Counted from the first letter of the stretch, positions 52,777 to 61,634 are shown. The stretch: 64,000 bases of DNA from Phycisphaeraceae bacterium (GCA_023898685.1 CP060234.1:2728001-2792000), one strand, 5' to 3'. Program-made: numbers and translations. The notes: generated by a model from the sequence alone, not told the origin.

Positions 52777-55452
52777 TCACTCACTCGCCGAGAGCGAATC
52801 CCGTCGGTGGTTCCAGTCAGTGAGCTTCTGTTCGAGTTCCTCGGTTGGTTCGACCTCGACCCAACGCGCATACAGCTCGCAGCCCGCTTCGACCGTCTGG
52901 AGCATGACATGCCGCTGAGCTTCCGTTCGCGGGTCAAGGGACGCCAACCCGTCATACGCGTTCAGCAATTGTTGCTCTGCCTTACCGAATTCGGAAAGCT
53001 CGGAAAGACAACGCGCATAGGCCAGTTGGGCCGCGGCCCGTGAGTCGGCTGGCGCATCCCTGGCCGATGTGAGGATGTCAACCGACACGGCGAGCACCGG
53101 CTCGGCGTCGGCCGCCCGGCCGGCATCCAGCATCGCGCGACCGACATGGATGAGCGCGCCGCCGAAGCGCGGGTGATCTTCGCCGTAGACGCCTCTCCGA
53201 ATCGCCGCCGCCTCCTGCATCTGCCCGATCGCTTCATCGTGCCGTCCGAGTTCGGAGAGAACGGCCCCGAGGTTGATGAGCGTGATCGCGACCGACGGGT
53301 GGTCATCACCCAGCGTGGCGCGTCTGATCGCGAGGGCCCGGCGGTAGGCGTCGGCCGCGCCCTCCAGATCGCCCAGCGTCTGCCTGGCGCCACCGAGGCT
53401 GTTGAGCGTGCGCCCGATGTCCGGGTGGTCCGCCGGGAGAATCGACTCGCGGATCTGCAGGGCTTCGTCGAGCGGCGGCACCGCCTCGGCCGGTCTGTTC
53501 TGGTAGAGAAAGACGAGCGCGAGATTGTTGAGCGTCGCGGCGATGTCGAGGCGTGGCTCGTCCGGAGCGTTCCTCTGGAGCTCGAGAGCCTGCTCGTATG
53601 CTTCGCGGGCCCCGTCGAGATCGCCGCTGAGCCGCAGCGCGACGGCGAGCGTGTTGAGTGTCCTCGCGATGAGACGACGCGGCTCGTTCGGGAGCCGATG
53701 CCGGATCGCCAGCGCCCGGCGGCTCAGGTCGATCGCCTCGTCGAGCCGACGCTGCTCGATCCGCAGCTGCGCGAGCCGCTGGAGCGCATCGGCATGAAAG
53801 CTCGGGGTTCGGTCCGCCGCGCCTTCGGGCCGGACCGTCTCGATGAGCGCCAGGGCATCGACGAGCAACGGCTCGGCACGCTCGAAGTCGCCGGACTGGA
53901 GGTAGGTCGTGCCGAGTGACCCCATGACATCGGCGATCTGGGTCGTGTTCTCCGGCTCATGCTCGGTGAGCAGCGCGAGCGTTCGCTCGCGGTTGACGCG
54001 AGCCTGCTCGAGCAGGCCCAGCGACGAGTAGGCGGTGCCGATCGTGCCGCGGACCGCGGCCTCGACCTCGGGCTGGTCGTCGAGTTGGCCAGAGTCGATT
54101 CGAGACGAGACGCTGTCCAGGAAGTCCTCGAGCGTGATCGCGCCGTCGCCACGCTCGCGCGGGTCGAGCGAGAGCATGACGCTGCCGAGGAACTCGTTGG
54201 CGGCCGCGGCCGCCCTCCCGGCGGCGACGGCCTCGTCACGCTGCCGGCTGACCTCGATCACGCCGACCGTCGTCGCGACGAGCATGGCGACGAGCGAAAG
54301 GACTGCGAGCGATGCGGCGGTCACGAGCGCACGGTTGCGCCGGGCGAACTTGCCCAGCAGGTAGAGCGTGCTGGGCGGGCGCGCGGCGATCGGCTCATCG
54401 CGCAGGTAGCGCCGCATGTCCGCTTCGAGGGCCGAGACCGACTGGTAGCGGCGGTCCTTGTCTCGCTCGATCGCCTTGGCGCAGATCGTCTCGAGATCGC
54501 CCCGGAGCGCCGGCTTGATCGCTCCGAGCGGAGTCTGCGCCCCGTCGCGGACGCGGTGCAACGCGGTCGCGAGCGAGACCCCCTCGATGTCGTAGGGCAG
54601 CTTCCCGCAGAGCAGCTCATAGAGGATCACGCCCAGGGCGTGGACGTCGGTGCGCGTGTCGACCTCGCCCGCGTCGCCCGCCACCTGCTCGGGGCTCATG
54701 TAGCCCACCGTGCCGATCAGCTCGCCGGCGATGGTGTTGAGGGTGTTTCGCTCGCCGTCGGCCGCTCGGGCGACGCCGAAGTCGAGCACCTTGGGCTGCC
54801 CGCCCGCGTCGACGACGACGTTGCCGGGCTTGAGGTCGCGGTGGATCACGCCCCGCTGGTGCGCGTGGTGGACCGCGGCGCAGAGGCGGGCCATCAGCCC
54901 TAGCCGCTCGCGGATGGTCAGGTGTTCAGCCTCCGCGAAGGCGAGCAACGGCCTGCCGTCGACGTACTCCATCGCGAAGAAGGGGCGGGGTCCCGAGCCG
55001 TCGTCGTACGCCCCGGCCTCGTAGATCTGCGCGACGCCCGGGTGACGAAGCCGGCCCAGCGCCGCCGCCTCGACGTCGAACCGCCGCAACGACTCGGACG
55101 TCATCAGCCCCGGGCGGATCACCTTGATCGCGACCTCGCGCCGCGGCTTGTCCTGCTCGGCGAGGTAGACCACGCCCATGCCGCCCGCCCCGATCTGCCG
55201 GAGGACGCGGTATTGGTTGATCGATGCGGGGGGCGGCGGCACGTCGTGTACGAAGCCCGACCTCGGGACGATGGGCTCGGAGAGCGGGCCGTCGGCCGTC
55301 TCGTGGTGGTCGAGCAGCCGGCGGACCTCGTCGACGACCCCGGGGTCCGTGTGCTTCGACTCGATCAGCAGGGCCTCGCGCTCGGCGCCGTGCCGCGAGC
55401 GCGCGGCCTCGAACAGCGCCGCCACCTGCTCGAACCGCTCCCGGTCGTCCAT
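52777..55452 (-). CDS. Transmembrane serine/threonine protein kinase with TPR repeats
   Basis: An 891-residue kinase. Residues 80-350 are a PknB-type catalytic domain: glycine loop QIGAGGMGVVYLAEQ, Lys 110 in VAIKVI, HRDLKPGN with catalytic Asp 206, DFG at 224-226 and YMSPEQVAG (activation segment). One transmembrane helix is at about 376-400. The outside part (about 430-870) is filled with TPR repeats (TLNTLAVALRLSGDLDGAREAY, TLNSLGGARQTLGDLEGAADAY and others). Its ATG directly abuts the stop of the ECF sigma gene (TGAATG), so they are coupled. In planctomycetes such pairs are common; the kinase probably regulates the sigma factor (inference). The substrate signal is unknown. Confidence 0.95.
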   Translation of the reverse strand: MDDRERFEQVAALFEAARSRHGAEREALLIESKHTDPGVVDEVRRLLDHHETADGPLSEPIVPRSGFVHDVPPPPASINQYRVLRQIGAGGMGVVYLAEQDKPRREVAIKVIRPGLMTSESLRRFDVEAAALGRLRHPGVAQIYEAGAYDDGSGPRPFFAMEYVDGRPLLAFAEAEHLTIRERLGLMARLCAAVHHAHQRGVIHRDLKPGNVVVDAGGQPKVLDFGVARAADGERNTLNTIAGELIGTVGYMSPEQVAGDAGEVDTRTDVHALGVILYELLCGKLPYDIEGVSLATALHRVRDGAQTPLGAIKPALRGDLETICAKAIERDKDRRYQSVSALEADMRRYLRDEPIAARPPSTLYLLGKFARRNRALVTAASLAVLSLVAMLVATTVGVIEVSRQRDEAVAAGRAAAAANEFLGSVMLSLDPRERGDGAITLEDFLDSVSSRIDSGQLDDQPEVEAAVRGTIGTAYSSLGLLEQARVNRERTLALLTEHEPENTTQIADVMGSLGTTYLQSGDFERAEPLLVDALALIETVRPEGAADRTPSFHADALQRLAQLRIEQRRLDEAIDLSRRALAIRHRLPNEPRRLIARTLNTLAVALRLSGDLDGAREAYEQALELQRNAPDEPRLDIAATLNNLALVFLYQNRPAEAVPPLDEALQIRESILPADHPDIGRTLNSLGGARQTLGDLEGAADAYRRALAIRRATLGDDHPSVAITLINLGAVLSELGRHDEAIGQMQEAAAIRRGVYGEDHPRFGGALIHVGRAMLDAGRAADAEPVLAVSVDILTSARDAPADSRAAAQLAYARCLSELSEFGKAEQQLLNAYDGLASLDPRTEAQRHVMLQTVEAGCELYARWVEVEPTEELEQKLTDWNHRRDSLSASE

Positions 55453-55998
55453 TCAATCAGCCCCGCTCAGCCTGTCCCGCAGCCACGCCCTGGCGAAGTA
55501 CCAATCCGCCTCGGCCGTCTTCGGCGAAACCCCTACTTCTAACGCGGCTTCGGCGCACGTGAGTCCCCCGAAAAACCGCAATTCGACCACGCGGGCCTTT
55601 CGCTCGTCCAATTCGGCGAGGGCCTGCAGCGCCTCGTCGAGCGCGAGCAGGTCGACGTCCGCCCCGGGGGTCGCCGCCGCCTCGCCCGTGAGCGTGACCC
55701 GCAGCCACCCGCCACCCCGCTTCTGCGCATTCCGCGCCCGGGCGTGGTCGACCAGGATCTGCCGCATCGCGTTGGCCGCGACCGCCTGGAAGTGTGTCTC
55801 GCTCTTCCAGTCGCCCGAGCCGGCGAGCTTGATGTAGGCCTCGTGGACGAGCGCGGTGGGCTGGAGGGTGTGGTCGGAGCGCTCCCGCTGGAGATAGGCC
55901 GCGGCGAGACGCCGCAGCGCCCCGTAGGCCTCCCGCTCGTGGGCCGGCTCTGACGTCGAGCCGGACTCGCCGTTCGCGCTCTCGTGGTCGTCTGGCAT
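55453..55998 (-). CDS. ECF-family RNA polymerase sigma factor
   Basis: A 181-residue sigma factor. Region 2 is seen as YGALRRLAAAYLQRERSDHTLQPTALVHEAY with the following THFQAVAANAMRQILVDHAR, typical of the subgroup in Planctomycetes and Acidobacteria linked to kinases. Region 4 is DERKARVVELRFFGG followed by the HTH LTCAEAALEVGVSPKTAEADW. The start at 55998 is preferred since upstream codons do not resemble the family. It is transcribed away from the fibre-like gene at 56116 with 117 bases between them. It may control the kinase operon and the secreted cassette on the other side. Confidence 0.95.
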   Translation of the reverse strand: MPDDHESANGESGSTSEPAHEREAYGALRRLAAAYLQRERSDHTLQPTALVHEAYIKLAGSGDWKSETHFQAVAANAMRQILVDHARARNAQKRGGGWLRVTLTGEAAATPGADVDLLALDEALQALAELDERKARVVELRFFGGLTCAEAALEVGVSPKTAEADWYFARAWLRDRLSGAD

Positions 55999-56115
55999 GT
56001 CGCCGCAGATTCCCCGGATCGGTTTGAGGACTTTCTCTCCCCATTCTCGCGGATCCTCTTGACGGGGGCAAGAGTCGATCCCGCCGATCACAACCCGACC
56101 ACAAGGAGATGCACC

Positions 56116-57510
56116 ATGCGGCTACGGATGCTCGCGGCGCTGATGACGCTGTCGCTGTGTCTTTTCACAGCTCAAACGAGGGCAAATGACACCACGTTCA
56201 CTTATCAGGGGCGGCTGACCGACAACGGGGGTCCTGCCAACGGCTCGTACAGCGCCACCTTCAAGCTCTACTCCGCGGCTTCGGGGGGGAGCCTGCTGGG
56301 CACCGACACCGCGACCGTGCAGGCGACCGACGGCATCTTCAGCGTTGAGCTGGACTTCGGGACGAGCTGGAACAACACCGATCGCTGGCTCGAGATCACC
56401 GTGAACGGCTCGACCCTCAGCCCGCGCCAGCCGGTCACCCGATCGCCCTACGCGATCACGACGCGCGGCATTGACGTCAATTCAGACGGCCAGGTGGGCA
56501 TCGGCGGGACCGCAACGACCACCAACATGCTCACCATCCGGGACCACGACCCGGATGTCCTGCTGCTGAGCCAGGGCAACAACTTCGGGCCAACACTGAC
56601 GTTCCGTAACACATCGACTTCGTTCTCCGGCACGGTCCACGGCGACATCATCTTCGACGACGGCGCCCAGCTCGCCGCGATCGGCTATGTCAAGCCCGGC
56701 ATCGGCCCTGAGGGCCTCCAGTTCTCGGGCGCGGCCGACGTCAACATGAAGATCACCGACGCCGGCTCGGTCGGCATCGGCACGCTCGACCCGGAGGAGC
56801 GGCTGGAGGTCGTCGGCGGGATCCGCAGCTCAGGCCCCGTCGCGGGCGTCACGGTCCGCAATCCCAACAACAACGACGCGAGCATGGGGATCGGATGGCT
56901 GAACGACGTGGCGCGCATCCGCATCGGCGGCAACGGCGCCGGCGCGGCAGGCGGGCTGGACATCCAGCGCACGGGCGACGCTTCGCTCATGCGGATTCTC
57001 CACAACGGCAATGTCGGCATCGGGACGACCAACCCGCAGACCAAGCTCGAGGTCAACGGGCACGCCCGCGTCGACGTGCTCGAGATCATCGGGGCCGACC
57101 TCGCGGAGAAGTTCCCCACGAGCACGACCGGCGAGATCGAGCCCGGCACCGTGCTCGAGATCGATCCGGAGAACCCGGGCCAGCTCCGCGTCGCCTCCTC
57201 CGCGTGCAGCACGCTCGTCGCGGGCGTCGTCAGCGGCGCCAACGGGCTCTCGGCCGGCACGATCATGGGCAACCTGCCGGGCTCGGAGGCCCACGCCCCG
57301 GTCGCCCTCTCGGGGCGGGTGTGGGTCAAGTGCGACGCCTCGAGCGGGGCCATCAAGCCCGGCGACATGCTGACCACCTCATCGACGCCCGGGCACGCGA
57401 TGGCGGTCGGCGATATGGACGCCGCCCGCGGCGCGATCATCGGCAAGGCAATGACGACCCTCGACCGGGGTGAGCGGGGCCTGGTGCTCGTGCTCGTCAA
57501 CCTCCAGTGA
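56116..57510 (+). CDS. Secreted fibre-like protein with YQGRL N-terminal domain
   Basis: A 464-residue secreted protein. Residues 1-24 are a signal peptide. A domain of about 100 residues (TTFTYQGRLTDNG ... RWLEITVNGSTLSPRQ) is shared with the protein at 59455. Then come short repeats of the type VGIGTxxPxxxLEVxG (GSVGIGTLDPEERLEVVGG; GNVGIGTTNPQTKLEVNG), which are typical of phage tail-fibre and S74-type beta-stalks. The C-terminal part (about 320-464: DLAEKFPTSTTGEIEPGTVLEI, GDMLTTSSTPGHAMAVGD) is the globular end found in related surface proteins. AAGGAGA at 56103-56109 fixes the start. Function unknown; a surface or extracellular fibre is likely. Confidence 0.8.
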   Translation: MRLRMLAALMTLSLCLFTAQTRANDTTFTYQGRLTDNGGPANGSYSATFKLYSAASGGSLLGTDTATVQATDGIFSVELDFGTSWNNTDRWLEITVNGSTLSPRQPVTRSPYAITTRGIDVNSDGQVGIGGTATTTNMLTIRDHDPDVLLLSQGNNFGPTLTFRNTSTSFSGTVHGDIIFDDGAQLAAIGYVKPGIGPEGLQFSGAADVNMKITDAGSVGIGTLDPEERLEVVGGIRSSGPVAGVTVRNPNNNDASMGIGWLNDVARIRIGGNGAGAAGGLDIQRTGDASLMRILHNGNVGIGTTNPQTKLEVNGHARVDVLEIIGADLAEKFPTSTTGEIEPGTVLEIDPENPGQLRVASSACSTLVAGVVSGANGLSAGTIMGNLPGSEAHAPVALSGRVWVKCDASSGAIKPGDMLTTSSTPGHAMAVGDMDAARGAIIGKAMTTLDRGERGLVLVLVNLQ

Positions 57511-57530
57511 GCAAAGAGAGGAGTCACGCG

Positions 57531-58463
57531 ATGGCACACCGGACGCTCTTCAGCATGCCCGTCATCGCCGCCGCGTCGCTCGCTGGCGGCGGGTCCCCTC
57601 CGACCGTCTACTTCTGCCCGACCGACAACGGCCTCCGGGGCGGCGGGATGATCAACGACGGGTGGGACGGCCCAGGACAGCACGCGACGACCCTCTACTT
57701 CCACGTCGAGAACTACTCCGACGACTTCCCCGCCGCCGACCAGCGCGCCGCCTACATCTTCGCGCTCGCGACCTGGGCCTCCTACGCGCAGATTCACTTC
57801 GCCGAGATCGCCGCCCCGAACTTCAACCGCGAGTTCGACTTCCGGTGGGCGACGGGTGACCACTGCGCCGTCGAGTCCGCCGAGTGCGGAGACCCCGACT
57901 GCCCGTTCGACGGACCGGGGAACGTGGTGGCCCACGCCGGCTATCCACCCGGGGCCAACTCGACGTGCATCAGCCCGATGCCCGAGACATTCGCCGGCAA
58001 CGTCCACTTCGACGACGACGACCTCTACGAGATGGACAACGCCGGCGACGGGCTGAGCCTGACATTCGTCGCGGCCCATGAATCGGGCCATTCGCTTGGG
58101 CTGACCCACGACTCCGGCCCGGGCGGGCCGCACATCATGCGCCCGTCGGTCAGCGACACGGACGGGATGCAGACGCCCTCGGCCTCCGACGTCGCCCATC
58201 TCCGAGAGGGCTACGCCGCGGGCGTCGGGAGCGTGACCACGCTCGAGGACTCCGGCATCTGGGTGAATAGCGCCTGGCTCGGCCCCCAGACGGGGCTGGC
58301 CGGCGACCCATTCCACACGGTCGGCGCCGCGATCAATGGCCTGCCGCCCGATGCCCCGGACATCACGATCCACGTCCTCGGGGGCCTCTACCCCGAGTCG
58401 GTGACCATCTCGAAGCCGTGCACCATCACGGCGGAGTTCAGCACGGTGTACATCGGGCAATGA
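57531..58463 (+). CDS. Secreted matrixin-type (M10) zinc metalloprotease
   Basis: A 310-residue protein with a complete matrixin core: VAHAGYPP, the calcium/zinc structural loop FAGNVHFDDDDLYEM, zinc site HESGHSLGLTHD (His 183, catalytic Glu 184, His 187, His 193) and Met-turn at Met 203. There is a short N-terminal hydrophobic stretch (SMPVIAAASLAGG), a weak signal peptide, and no obvious pro-domain cysteine switch. After the catalytic domain, about residues 255-310 form the opening of a beta-helix (PDITIHVLGGLYPESVTISKPC ... VYIGQ, shown in parts) and stop after one coil. Paralogue of the next gene. GAGAGGAG precedes the ATG. Confidence 0.88.
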   Translation: MAHRTLFSMPVIAAASLAGGGSPPTVYFCPTDNGLRGGGMINDGWDGPGQHATTLYFHVENYSDDFPAADQRAAYIFALATWASYAQIHFAEIAAPNFNREFDFRWATGDHCAVESAECGDPDCPFDGPGNVVAHAGYPPGANSTCISPMPETFAGNVHFDDDDLYEMDNAGDGLSLTFVAAHESGHSLGLTHDSGPGGPHIMRPSVSDTDGMQTPSASDVAHLREGYAAGVGSVTTLEDSGIWVNSAWLGPQTGLAGDPFHTVGAAINGLPPDAPDITIHVLGGLYPESVTISKPCTITAEFSTVYIGQ

Positions 58464-58518
58464 ACGGCGGGCATGGCGCCGATGCGTCCGAGCCACGCGC
58501 AACAAGGGAAGTAGAGGC

Positions 58519-59436
58519 ATGAGAACGAGCCACTCACTGATCTTCACCTCGATCGCCCTCTGTGTGGTATTGGGTCTGGCCTCCGCCCAGTCCGGCGGCA
58601 CGAGCGGCAGCGGCGATGACACACCCACCTTCTATGGTGACGGCTGGGACGGGCCGGGCCAGAATGCGACGACCGTCTACTTCCATTTCGTGAACGCGCT
58701 TGACTACAGAGGGCGCGAACAACGTGAAGCCATGATCGCGGTGCTGGAGGACTGGGCGGGCGTCGTGCAGATCCATTTCGTCGAGACGCCCATCGCGCAC
58801 GCCAACCGGTGTATCGAGTTCCTGTTCGCGTCGGGCGACCACTGCGACGTCGAGCCGGTCGAGTGCGGCGCACCCCCGGAGTGCGTCTTCAACGGGAATG
58901 AACTCGGGCGCACCGGGCACGCGGCCTACCCGCCCGGAATCCCGACGGTGTGCGACGGGATCTCCCAGGAGCCCTACGCCGGTGACGTCCATCTGGACGC
59001 CGATGAGAGCTACCGCATCTACAACAACCAGAACGGCTACAGCCTCTGGCTGGTCACAGCGCACAACGTGGGCCATGCACTGGGGCTGGCGGACGGAGTC
59101 GGGTACATCATGGACCCGAATATTACCTGGGGTAGTTTCTACGTCCCGCCCGTCGGCAGCGACGCGGCCCAGATCCTTCACGGCTACGCCGCGGGCGAGG
59201 GCAGCGTCACCCGCCTCGAAGATAGCGGTATCTGGGTCAACAACACCTGGCAGGGCGCCGAACTCGGCACGCCCGGCAACCCGTTCAACAGCCTCGCGCA
59301 CGGTGTCGGGGGCGTGCCTCCGTTCGGCGAGGACGTGCCGATCCACGTCCTGGGCGGGCTCTACCCCGAGAACATCACGATCACCAAGCCCTGCATGATC
59401 ACCGCGGAGTTCGGCACCGCGTACATCGGGCAGTAG
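58519..59436 (+). CDS. Inactive matrixin paralogue (pseudoprotease)
   Basis: A 305-residue secreted paralogue of the preceding protease with a good signal peptide (about residues 1-23). The matrixin frame is kept: GHAAYPPG, YAGDVHLDADESY and Met-turn Met 198 in YIMDPN. The zinc site reads HNVGHALGLAD: catalytic Glu is Asn 183 and the third His is Asp 192. Loss of the Glu should abolish proteolysis; Asp could still bind metal. The C-terminal region (GYAAGEGSVTRLEDSGIWVNN, then a one-coil beta-helix stub ending AYIGQ) is very like its neighbour. It may be a binding or regulatory partner (inference). Confidence 0.88.
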   Translation: MRTSHSLIFTSIALCVVLGLASAQSGGTSGSGDDTPTFYGDGWDGPGQNATTVYFHFVNALDYRGREQREAMIAVLEDWAGVVQIHFVETPIAHANRCIEFLFASGDHCDVEPVECGAPPECVFNGNELGRTGHAAYPPGIPTVCDGISQEPYAGDVHLDADESYRIYNNQNGYSLWLVTAHNVGHALGLADGVGYIMDPNITWGSFYVPPVGSDAAQILHGYAAGEGSVTRLEDSGIWVNNTWQGAELGTPGNPFNSLAHGVGGVPPFGEDVPIHVLGGLYPENITITKPCMITAEFGTAYIGQ

Positions 59437-59454
59437 TTCAAGGAGACACGAGAC

Positions 59455-61125
59455 ATGACACGTCGGAATTCGATACTCGCCGTTCTCGCCGCTCTCGGCC
59501 TGGCTTGCCAGGCGTCGCCGGCCCAGACCGACGCCACGCTCTCGTACCAGGGCCGCCTGCTCGACAACGGCGCCGCGTTCGACGGAACGGTCAGCGCGAT
59601 CTTCACGCTCTGGGATGCGTCAACCGGCGGCGCCCAGATCGGCCCGACCAACGCCGAGGCCGTCCTCCCGGTCGCCGACGGGCTGCTCACGGCGACCCTC
59701 GACTTCGGCCCCGACGCCTACAACGGGGACCGCTGGCTCGAGATCACCGTCAATGGTTCCACACTCTCGCCGAGGCAGAAACTCGCCGCCGCTCCCCGAG
59801 CGGTTCGCCTCGAGGGCGTCAGCAACGACCCGACCGGTTACTTCGGCGTCAACACGCTCGCACCGCTCGCCAGGTGGCACGTCGAAGAGGCAACCGGACA
59901 CGCGATCTACGGAGAGAGCCTGGCAGACGACGCGATCGTTGGTGTCAGCAGCGGCGGCGGCCGGGCCGCCCTGCTCGGGATCGCGACCGGCAGCAGCGGA
60001 GACGGCGTGATCGGGCGGTCGGAGGCGACGGGCGGCACCGGCGTGGGCGTCTACGGCAGTTCCGCGTCTACGTCCCTTTCCAGCGCCGGCGTCTCCGGGT
60101 ACGCCTCCGCCACCAGCGGCAACGGCAACGGCGTGCTCGGGCGGACGCTCGCGACAGGCTCCCTCGCCGCGGGCGTCTACGGACGCGCCGACAGCGACAC
60201 CGGTGGCGCTGCGGGTGGGCGCTTCACGACCCAGAGCAGCGGGAACGGATCATCGGGCGTCTTTGCCCAGGCGTACTCAGAGGCCGGAAACACCTTCGGC
60301 GTGCAGGCGATCGTCTCGAGCCCGTACGGGACCGCCGTCTCCGGACGCGTCAACGCCGCCAGCGGCGGCACCGCGGTGATCGGCATCAACGGCAACGCCG
60401 ACGGATACGCCGGCTACTTCGACGGTCGGACGCACATGACCGGCCACGCGACCGTCGGGCGGGCGGGCGTGCAGGCCACAGGGGCGGAGTGGTTCGGCGT
60501 GCATACGACCGCTGGCGACAACGAGTACGGCGGCATGTATGTCAGCGGGAACAACTCCGGCTCCCTCCCGTTCTATGGATACTCCCCGACCGGTTCGGGA
60601 GGCTACGCGTGGCACTATTACGACGGTGGCACAAGTCGGTGGTACCTCGTCGTCAACTACTACTACCCGCTCACCGCCGACGGGTCGAACGGTTACGTCG
60701 GCATCGGCGACACGTCACCCGACTATCCGCTCGACATGGGCAGCGGCGCCCACTGCACGACCGGCGGCGTGTGGACCAACGCCTCGAGCCGCGAGTGGAA
60801 GCAGGGCTTCCAGCCTGTCGACGTGCGAGATGTGCTGAAGCGTGTCGACGCGCTCCCTATCACCGAGTGGTCGTACAAGGCCGAGGACGGCGTGCGGCAC
60901 ATGGGCCCGGTCGCCGAGGACTTCGCCGAGGCGTTCGGCCTGGGCGACGACGTCCAGACGATCGGCACGGTGGACGCCGACGGCGTCGCGCTCGCGGCCA
61001 TCCAGGGTCTGCACCAGATCATCGAGGAGAAGGACACCCGAATCGAAGCCCTCGAACGTCGCGTCGAGGCGCTCGAGGCGCTGCTCACGAGTTCCCGGTC
61101 GGCCGATCAGGAGGCCCGGCGATGA
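59455..61125 (+). CDS. Secreted fibre-like protein with C-terminal S74 chaperone-like domain
   Basis: A 556-residue secreted protein. A signal peptide (residues 1-24) is followed by the same YQGRL domain as the protein at 56116. Residues about 140-430 are Gly/Ser/Ala-rich repeats (VGVYGSSAST, AAGVYGRADSD, TAVIGINGNADGYAGYF) forming a probable beta-stalk. The C-terminus from about residue 443 is an intramolecular chaperone of the endosialidase (peptidase S74) type: SSREWKQGFQ with the Ser and Lys used for self-cleavage, DALPITEWSYK, HMGPVAEDFAEAFGLG, VDADGVALAAIQGLHQI, and a final coiled coil (EEKDTRIEALERRVEALEAL). Such domains trimerise fibres and are then cut off. TGA overlaps an ATG at 61122. 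Confidence 0.88.
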   Translation: MTRRNSILAVLAALGLACQASPAQTDATLSYQGRLLDNGAAFDGTVSAIFTLWDASTGGAQIGPTNAEAVLPVADGLLTATLDFGPDAYNGDRWLEITVNGSTLSPRQKLAAAPRAVRLEGVSNDPTGYFGVNTLAPLARWHVEEATGHAIYGESLADDAIVGVSSGGGRAALLGIATGSSGDGVIGRSEATGGTGVGVYGSSASTSLSSAGVSGYASATSGNGNGVLGRTLATGSLAAGVYGRADSDTGGAAGGRFTTQSSGNGSSGVFAQAYSEAGNTFGVQAIVSSPYGTAVSGRVNAASGGTAVIGINGNADGYAGYFDGRTHMTGHATVGRAGVQATGAEWFGVHTTAGDNEYGGMYVSGNNSGSLPFYGYSPTGSGGYAWHYYDGGTSRWYLVVNYYYPLTADGSNGYVGIGDTSPDYPLDMGSGAHCTTGGVWTNASSREWKQGFQPVDVRDVLKRVDALPITEWSYKAEDGVRHMGPVAEDFAEAFGLGDDVQTIGTVDADGVALAAIQGLHQIIEEKDTRIEALERRVEALEALLTSSRSADQEARR

Positions 61126-61226
61126 ATCACCTGTACCGTGCCGCTTCGCGCCCCGCCATGACGCTCGCGGCCTTCGCACCCGTTCAATCGCAAAGCCGCG
61201 GAGCGCATTCACCTGGAGCACACACA

Positions 61227-61634
61227 ATGACCATCATCCAACCACTGGCCACGTTCGCCACGATCATGAGCCTCGCCGTCGCGGCCTCAGCTCAGCCCTA
61301 CGAGATCCCCTGGTACACCATCGACGGCGGCGGCGGCACCTCCGCCGGCGGCACGTTCCAACTCGCGGGCACCATCGGCCAGCCCGACGCGGGGCCGACC
61401 ATGACCGGGGGCGGATTCTCGCTCACGGGCGGCTTTTGGGCCGGCGTCGGTCCCGCGGGGTGCAACCAGGCCGACCTCGCCGCCCCCTATGGCCTGCTCG
61501 ATCTCACGGACATCACCACGTTCGTCGTGGCCTTCACGGGGCAGGACCCCCTCGCCGATCTGAACAACGACGGTCTGTTCGCCCTGGACGACATCACGAC
61601 GTTTGTCACGGCCTTCCTCGCGGGCTGCCCATAG
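61227..61634 (+). CDS. Small secreted protein with GC-type dockerin
   Basis: A 135-residue secreted protein. The signal peptide (MTIIQPLATFATIMSLAVAASAQ) starts directly at the ATG at 61227, which has GGAG about 9 bases upstream. An earlier ATG at 61122 overlaps the preceding stop (ATGA) and has AGGAGG, but it would put 35 residues before the signal peptide. The middle (WYTIDGGGGTSAGGTFQLAGTIGQ) is a small Gly-rich motif common in this group of proteins. The C-terminus is a dockerin pair: DLAAPYGLLDLTDITTF and DLNNDGLFALDDITTF, ending FLAGCP. Function unknown; anchoring or assembly of the fibre/protease cassette is possible. Confidence 0.85.
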   Translation: MTIIQPLATFATIMSLAVAASAQPYEIPWYTIDGGGGTSAGGTFQLAGTIGQPDAGPTMTGGGFSLTGGFWAGVGPAGCNQADLAAPYGLLDLTDITTFVVAFTGQDPLADLNNDGLFALDDITTFVTAFLAGCP

